Positions 12,101 through 21,100 of a stretch of DNA of 64,000 nucleotides are shown piece by piece. This DNA comes from Amphibalanus amphitrite (lineage: Eukaryota; Arthropoda; Thecostraca; Balanomorpha; Balanidae): contig NW_024881593.1 of the NCBI RefSeq assembly GCF_019059575.1, positions 248,001-312,000 of the forward strand, in the 5' to 3' direction. How positions within the stretch are numbered: position 1 is the first letter of the stretch; the number at the start of each line of letters is the position of its first letter. Position numbers and translations under genes: made by a program. The notes below the pieces were generated by a model that searched no databases, had not been told where the DNA came from, and was given only the letters and a program-made list of their open reading frames with translations.

Positions 12101-15100
12101 CAGCCTGGGGGGGGGGGGGTCGGATCCGACCCCCCCCCCCCTGTTATCTCGAGAACCAATGGTCGTATCGAGCCCCGCGAGGCGGCGTTCGAAAGGTCTC
12201 TACGAGACCTTCCCAAAGCACTCTTAAGATTTTAAGATTGAGGTCAACTTTCGGGTCAAGGTCAGGTCAAAGGTCAAATTCAGGGGTTTTGCATGAATCG
12301 GCTTACGGACAGTTGAATCGATAGCTGCTGCTCGAAACTCACCATAAATGACCTCAAAGGCCTAGTGAAGGTACCATGTGCGTATAGGGGTCATACTAAG
12401 CACGGGTCAAGGTCAGGTCAGGTCACGAAAGGTCACGGTTTTCACTTTCTGCTACATGGGCGTGCGACACATGTTTTATGGCTTATTTTTCACGCCGAAT
12501 CCGATGGTAATGGTTATATGTGACCCCAAGTCACTGTGCTGGTGATAAGTGTGCATTGAAAGCATAAAAAATCGTTTATACTATACATAACTAAACGAGG
12601 GCTAAGAAAAAAGTCAATTTTTCAACTTTTTATTTTTGACATAAAAATGCACTTTTCTAGACGAGCTTTGTCCCAGGAATCTAGTGGTGCCATTTGTTTT
12701 TACATGCGATGTTCAGAAGTGCCTCTAATTCACGAAAATGCTTATGACGTCACCATGCCTTATGCATGTTGGAGCTATTTTTTACAATTTGGGGGCCAAA
12801 AATCAAGATAGAAAGTTGAAATTTGGGGCATTTAATGTTCTAATAGAGCTCTACAACATATATTCCGGTTTTTGGGAAATTCCCAAAATTTTGGATTTTA
12901 TTAGCTGTTTTCCAAAAAATATAGTTTTTTGAATTTTTAGGGGTAAAAAACGCATTTTATGGAAAATCCGAGATAGCCATGTTAACCCTCGCACGACCAG
13001 GCCATTTCTCATAACACGAACGACCAGGGGGGGGGGGTTGTTACGACCCCCCTGGCGTTTCGAAACGGAAGGTCGTAGAGCTTAGCGGAAAAAACCAACG
13101 GATTGCTCTCAACGAGATCTCGCGATTGGTGGTATATTTTTTGGTCCTAGGTCAACATTTGACCTACTTATGACCGGTCAAAGGTCAAATTTTCCGAAAA
13201 AATCAAACTTTTTCAACTTTCCGCGGCGATTGCGGCAAAACGGTGGGAGATATCGACTTGAAACCTTCACTATCGTGTTCCTTGATCAATTCTCTATCGT
13301 TTGGTATGTATTTCGTTTCCCTAGCTCTAAAAATGGCGCGTTGGGAGCGCCGGAAGTCGGCAAGGTCACAGTCGGCGGCAGAAATTCGAAAAATCAAAAT
13401 TTAAATTTTTGAAATCTGATTGTATTTTTGGATTTGGGAGGTCCATTTGCTCCCTATAGAAGCTAATATTGCTGCATATTCCCATTGAGGTGACAAGAAT
13501 TAGCAAAATAGTGGTTCGGGCGCTTTTCAAAAATAGTACCGGACGCTGTTCCTCTTGTGACGTCATAGCTCCGTGACCTGACCTGACCCGGTCAATTTTC
13601 TTGCACCACACGATAGCCAATGCTTGCCCCAACATGCATGGGAAGTTTCATCATGATCCATCAAACAATGTGGGTATCACCGGCAGAAAACCTAGGGATT
13701 CGGCGCACACGTTTGGTAACTGTCGGCCGGAGGCTGTACCTCTTATGACGTCATAACTCCGTGACCTGACATGACCCGATCAATTTTTTTTCGGCAAAAG
13801 ATGCGCAAAGGTTGCCCCAGAGGGTATTGAAAATTGCAGCCCGCTACGACAAGCCGTTTAGCGTGCACTTCGAAAAAACCTCAGGGGGGGGTTGATACAA
13901 CCCCCCCCCCTAGGCGTTCTAGGGTTTAAGAACTCGTTGAGCTGCGTCTTTTCATGCCCTTAATTTGCAATTTGCTTCAAACCCTGATTTTTGGCGATTT
14001 TTTAAACATTTACCACTTTTTGACTAAAAACGCCATGTAGTTACATCACTAAAATCGATATATCTCAAAAAAAAATTGGAAATTTTTTCTTAAAAATTGC
14101 ACAGGAGACGTCAAATTGATGGGGGAGAGGGTATGCCAAGTTTCAAGTAGATAGCGAAAGTGGTTCATGAGTTATTCAAGAAAAACGGAGGGGGGGTCGG
14201 ATCCGACCCCCCCAGGCGGTCGCGGGTTAAAGGAAGACTGCCACCTTCAAAAAATTTTCTCAGATCGGCCTATGATTTATTCCCTGGACAAAACAAAATT
14301 TTAGAATTCACCTGACAAAGTATCATCACGTGAATCGCGAAAAAAATTGTCGATTATCATACAATTATCAATCGGTTAATGTCTAGCGACAATGTTTACA
14401 CATCACTAGACTTCATGGTCATAAGATTATTACATTTTATTTGAAAAAGTAAGGTATTTTATGATTTACTAATATATGATTTCATAAGAAATTGGCCATG
14501 TTTAATTCATTTTGCATTTAAGTTCGTAAAACATTTAAAAATCATGGCTCATTTGGAATGGGTAGTCTGGCCCATGTTAAACCCCATTTCCCACACTTTT
14601 TTGGAAAAATGAACTACTGAATATATAAGTTTAACTTTTATTTTGACACTCCAAAATTCTTCTCTGATCTCGAAACAATCAAAGTTTTGACATATATTTA
14701 CCAAAAGATAAGAAAATTCATGTTTCAAAGTTATCGATAAACAGTAGAGATGTCGGTTTTCTTGGACTAAAAAAATGGCATCAAACTGAACTTTGGTCTC
14801 CGATTTCTCGCAAACGGGTTCGAATTTCGGAAAACCGACTTCAGTCTGGGACATAGGTGGCTCAGCTCTAGTGAAAACCGTTTTGTGGAAAAAAGGTGGC
14901 AGTCTACCTTTAAAGGATTATCAACCTCCTTTACTCCTGTGGCCGTGCCACTGCCAGTGTGCCAACGACAGTTAACTCTGGAGTTGGGAAACGGATGCTG
15001 AAATTTTCATCCTGTCCTGAAGTTAGCATTCAAAGCAATATTCCGGGCTAAATAGCATTCAATCATGCTTACAAAACATATATTTAGTGCAAAGCTCTAC

Positions 15101-18100
15101 CTTGGATAGCCGTAATGTGAAAAGAAATTGGTGTCTTTGTAGTCCCGGCTCCCACTTAATTCAGCTGAACTAAAACGCAATTTAAAGCTGGTATTGTTCT
15201 CATATTTTTGTCCTTTATAGGTGGAATGGAAAGATATCCTCCCACAACAAGACAGCAACAACACTGCTATAGGAAATATCGGAAATACATACATAAGTAC
15301 CTGCATTTGAAACTGCAGTTCCAGCTACATTTCAATTGTATTTTTTCATTGTAAATTAAAGGACATGTTGAAATACAGCATACACGATCTCAACATTATC
15401 AATCATTATTTTACATTTGCAATTGAGCTCGACAGAAATTAGATATACCGAGGGGAAGATAGACTGCACCGCTGTGCATATCTGTCATGCGGTACAGTCT
15501 ACGCAGTCGGTGCCTGACGATTCCATAAATTGAAGCATTCCTATTAACACATGCCTTAAGTCATGAAAGCTGGTATTTAAGTCATGAAAGCAAAGTCATG
15601 CGCATCGTACTTGCATCTTTATACCGAAAATGGGTCATCTGCAACGGCTCGCTGTTTCAAATGCTACAATTAACTTACATTGAAGGTAAAATTGCTGTAA
15701 AACGAGACCATCACCTGTATAACTGTCTATGTAGTTTGCGGCTCCTAGCGTCGACCCGTGTTTATTGACCGGTCGGGGGGGGGGGGGGGGCGGCCGACGG
15801 GCCGCGGTGTCAGTCGAGCTCCTCCACGCGCCGGCGAGATGTTTTCCTCTGCGGTACACTTCCGGCGCCGAGCAGCGGTGATGGGAGGCCAACTTGGTGT
15901 TCCGAACTCTACTTTACCGGCCCAGTCAGCCATAAAACAAGGCCAGCGTCTTAACTCGCGGGAAGTTCTCTCATTTGGTCTTTACTTCTCGAAGGCTGTA
16001 ATAGCTTTACATAGATGCTGTTGATAGGATTGCCGAGACACGTTAGACTGAAACGACAATAACAAACGATGTTTTCATGTAATTTAGCCTAAGAACACGA
16101 TGAAGATAATAATGAAGAACCTTAAAAAAGCTTCAAGACATTGTGATAATTAACGTCGTAGAAAATATGGATGTAATCTGCAAGCTTGATTGCAAAAATA
16201 ATTGCTAAGGAAATGAAGAGGTCTACCAAAAATTAAAATACAGCTAAAGTATTATGTTTTGCACTTCCTTCAACATGTACCTACCGATTGCAATCAATGG
16301 GCCATTAATTGTTATATCAATGCCAATGAAATACCTTTTGGGACGAAAAATGAGCAAGCGCGATAGTGAGACCTGTGAGCGCGAAGGTACGACCTCCATC
16401 CTCTCCTCCCCTCCAGCTGTAGCCTTGTGCTAGCGGGGATGCAAAATTTAAAAAATGAGTTGTATGGTCCACAGTGTATGTATGGTCCATCGTTCTAACC
16501 GATCAATAACGGCGTACCAGCTTCGAGCGCGATTGGCCCAGCCGTTCTTGGGGTGTTGAAGTGCCACTCTGCCCGTGCGCACGTGCAAACTGAGACCCCT
16601 GAGTTAAAAAGCCTTGTCGTGGACGAATTGAGTCACCAAAGTTCCTCTTACCGAGCCACCCTACATGCCGTGAGTATAGTAATAACTAAAGTCAAACAAG
16701 TCACATGATTCGCTGGAACAAGTCGTTTTATTATAAAATCAAATTTGGACGTCCATTCGATTTCGGGGGAGTTCGTTTTGAGCTCAGCTGAATGATGTTC
16801 TTCAGCTGAGCGCTCGATTCTTCGCCGTATATCATAATGATTTGCATTATGCATTCATTTATCAGTGACTCAGTGGATGCTGAGCACATCAACATACGAA
16901 TGCGCGCATATTCAACTCTTAACTTTCCCGGTAGTGCATGCAATTGAACACTCCTTCAATTGTTCAGTAAGACATTTATTTTCACCAAAACGAAAATAAT
17001 AGCTCTACAAGAAAAAACTTATTAGGAAACCTAATAAGAACAACAACTAAGTAAGTCGTTAGCCCCGTTATGTGGTTTGAGGTTGACCCCCATCCCAATC
17101 ACTGGGTCCTACATCAGTTTGCTGAGTTACCAGACCACTACGGCCACCGGAGGCCATATCACAGTGTTTGCCAATAACGGTAGTGGCCCACAATCAATAT
17201 ATCAATACTTTCCGCTCCGAGCGAGCACACATCCGACCATTCTAAATTATTAGTTTGTCTCCCCATTGGCTTCGGTTACAAAACTAACTGCGGAGGAAAA
17301 CAGTCATAAGAAATCATGTTACACTGCTGTGGACCTCCAGTTCGCTAACGTGATGCAACTTTTTTCTTGAAAATAAACATAAACAATGCCCTAGTGTATG
17401 CCGCGTTTTGGTGTCGATGAGCAATCTCTCTTTGTCACCTGTGACACTAATACTCTAACATTTCAATCTATATGTCTATCCAATCAATCACATTCTCACC
17501 TCCAAATAACCTCCTAAAACATTGTTTACTATCGGGCTCACAAAACAAACGCAAAATTCCGTACGCAAAATTAAACAAAGATCACCATAAACAGAAGCTT
17601 ACACGAGATCGAATTTCTATCATACTCACTGCGAACGCCTTGAACGTCGCATCCCGGTCCCCGAACCCGAGACTGACAGTGACCCTTCTGCAGCTTGCCA
17701 TATTAGCCGCTGATTTCGACACGCGCTCTGTACAATTGCAGGCTACCACGTGTCGATTGCCGCTCCGCTGCCTGACGACAGCGTGCTGCGCTCCACGTGC
17801 CACGAGGCCCGTGACACGTGTCTGCGGGATGCACACTGTCGCTCCAAGCTGGAGCCCGTGCTGTCCGCCTGCAGCGAGCGCAATTGCGACCGTCAGATCT
17901 GCATGCAGCGGCTGCAGAACTTCTACCGGGCGGCCGATACCCGACTGAGCACAGAGGTGGCCTTCTGCGTCTGCCGGTGAGTTCAGATGTGTGTGGCCTT
18001 CTGCGTCTGCCGGTGAGTTCAGTCGTAGAGCCTTCTGCGTCTGCCAGTGAGTTCAGTCGTAGAGCCTTCTGCCGGTGAGTTCAGAGCCGTGTGGCCTTCT

Positions 18101-21100
18101 GCGTCTGCCGGTGAGTTCAGAGTCGTGTGGCCTTCTGCGTCTACCGGTAAGTTCAGAGCTGTTGGCTCACTTCTGGGTGTGCCTTTAAGATATCAAAGGG
18201 TCCTTTATTGTCCTTCATTGGGTCGTTTTGTTTCGTAGTTCATTGGTCTTCCATAAACGGCTGACGGAAGAGCGCAGGTCAGGTGAGTAAAAGGAAAGTC
18301 CAGGGAAGTAAGAGCGAGAGCCAAATCATGGGGCCGATACCTCTAGTATGGCGGGGAGGAACGGTAAGGAGGATGTATGGAAAACAAATAATCCTGCATT
18401 TGTAATGACACATTTCTCGATTTTGCGACCGATCCCCCCGAACCCGATTACGATACGCTGACGAAGCTTTGTAATACAATTCGAAAGCTCCGACCCGAAC
18501 GATTTCTTGTGGAGTAAAGTCCTCATTCAATTATTACATTTCTGTTAATTACCACTTAACTTCTCAAATATTTACATGTAGCCAATAAAACATTACCAGT
18601 CAGCTGGCCTATTCCCTTGACGTGTGATGCTCGCTCTCTAGGGACAAAGAGAATGTTTGTCCATTAAAGTGATGTTTTGACTCAATCGATGTTACCGATC
18701 CACAAGCTAACCAACGGACGGCTTTACCGAACCATATACATTATCCATCGCACTCTAATGCATTTCAAAAACGCTCGAGCTCGGGGCCTGCTCTCGCGGC
18801 TGAAAGCTTCCGTGATATAAATTTAAAGCTGTTTGCTCGCCTCGTTGGCCGGGCTTGCAGTAAATCTGAGCGAACTCCAGCCATGCACTCTAATCATTCT
18901 GAGAGAAGGCGAAAACACGAGGTGGGCTCGCTCGAACTCCTGCTGCTGTGCCGCAGCCCGCCGATCCATACCCCCGTATCAAAACCAGAACCACCGCGGC
19001 AATAGGCGTCGTCGAACCGTGTCAGTCTGCGCAATGTTTGTTTTGGGAATGAATGCAGCACGTGTTGACTCGCAGTGACGTCACGGAGTCGGTTGCAACG
19101 TCACGCGATGCTTCTGAAGCGAAACTTGTAGGGCCTCGAGTGCCGCGACTCTTTGAATGCTTACAGAGGAAACCAGACACCACACTCACAGCTACGAATA
19201 CCCTCGTCTGCACTGGTCGAGACCATAGCTTATTGCACTTATCCTGGATTGATTGCTGTCTTTCCCAAAATTGCACTTATGACCAGACACCAGTCATCAG
19301 GTGTTTATCTTGCACTTATAATGATGAATGCAGTCAGGTCAGGTGCCTACTCAAACCGCACAGTGCACACCTGTATTGATCAGTGAAACATTAACCAGCG
19401 CACCGATGGGGGGCGGATATCCACCCCCCCCCCCCTGAGGTTTTTCGCGAATAGCGGAAAAACCGCGGCGCGTAGCGCCGCGAAATTTGGTACGACTATT
19501 CACTCATCAATTTTACACATGATGTGCATGTTTGAACCTCCTAACTTTTAAGGTCAGGTCACCAGGTCACTTTGAATGACCCAACCTCAAGTCACTTTTT
19601 TTGCAACTTTGTCACCGTGCCAGAGCTACAGTAGATGTCGGAGGCCTTTGAAAGTCGCAGGATGTTATAAGGTAATTAGTAGCTACAATTTGTTTATCTC
19701 GGAATTTTGATATCGGTGACCTAAGGTCAGGTCAATTTCTCGACCTCCCCATTATAAGTCAATGGGGGAAAAATCAACTCCCTGTTTTTACCACTAAAAC
19801 GGGTCGGAATGGCCCCATATACCATACATGACTTCATATACGATCAACCTTCACTACCTTGAGGTCTGTTTTGCTGTTGGGCAGCTGTAAGGTCATGTGA
19901 CGTCATCAAAGGTCAACAAAGGTTTTTTGCCAATAACTCCGTACAGGAACAAGATACAGCCGCGCGGATGGTCTCATTGTGTTCAGCTCGTCAAGACGCA
20001 TCGAATGATATACATGATGACCTCGAGGTCAGTGACCTGAGGTCAACCTTTGACCTTGACCTTTCGAGGTCAACATATATATCATTCGATGCGGATTGAC
20101 GAGAGGATCACGATGATGCCCTTAGATTGTTTCTATCTTGACTAGTTCGAAAGTTATTCGAGAAAAACACTCTTCATATATAGCGCCGCCATTTTGACTT
20201 TTTTGACCCCTGTGACGTCATCTTTGACCTGACCTGAAAATGACCTTAGTAAAAATTGTAGACCTTGTCCGTGCGTATCCGATGCCATTTACCGCTTGTC
20301 GCTATGTTGCTTCGTTTTCGAGATCTCAGGGGGGCGGTCATCCGCCCCCCCGTCGGTGCGAAGTTGGCGCAGACCCCCGTCGGTGCGCGGGTTAAACAAT
20401 CACGGCATTTACGAACCTTGGCTGTTCCCTAATCCCTAAAGTCAAAAAAGACGTGCATGTATTTTCTTGTCATCATTCACAGCTGGCTTAGGTCAACAGG
20501 CTCACAGCAGCTGCCCTACCTAATCAAGTTCCTATACCTACTACCTGACGACTTATTTTGGGACGTGCAGGAGTCCCAGATTTGGCCGGGTATTTTGGAC
20601 ATTGTAATGTAACTGATGAGCACCACTCCTTTTCGCGTCACACATATGCATGGCAGCTACAAGAGTCTCCTTTGAATATCAAAGTATCTTCCACCTCCTC
20701 TTGTTGAGAAGCACCGTTCGATAAACCCAGAAAGCCTGGTGGAAGCTGTAGCCATAAACTCTGGTATCTGCTGGTGGAAGCTTTAGTTCCCCGTTCTGCC
20801 ACCAGGCGCGGTCCGGGCAGCGGGGAGTGCGAGCGGGCGCTGGAGGAGCTGCACCCCAAGTGTGCGCAGCGCTCCGAGGGCGGCACGCGACTGGCGTGTC
20901 ACAGCGTGGCCGAACAGTGCCGGGACGACCCTGCGGGCCAGTGCCGGCCCAAACTGGAGCGCTACGAGCAGGCGTGTGCCGTGGACTCTGTGACCAGCCT
21001 GTGCGCCGGGCCAACCGACGACTGCCGGCGCGCCCTGCTGGCGGTGCTGGGCACAAAGCTGCGCACCAGCTGCGCCTGCCTGGGCACCGACATCAGCTCC

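Noticed and set aside
7923..13397. A similar short ORF in the elements at 7409 (7923-8141) and 12982 (13203-13397), sharing words like DLADFR and DSEGFKSIS
   Set aside because: The DNA is about 90 percent alike anyway, the changes do not favour synonymous sites by eye, and the ORF is short; similarity follows from common descent of a noncoding element.
14805..14840. tRNA gene suggested by a GGGTTCGAATTTC B-box-like word
   Set aside because: No A-box, acceptor stem or anticodon arm at the right distances.
17961..18160. CRISPR-like array
   Set aside because: The repeats are a minisatellite with irregular 28-36-base spacing and no unique spacers, in an animal genome.
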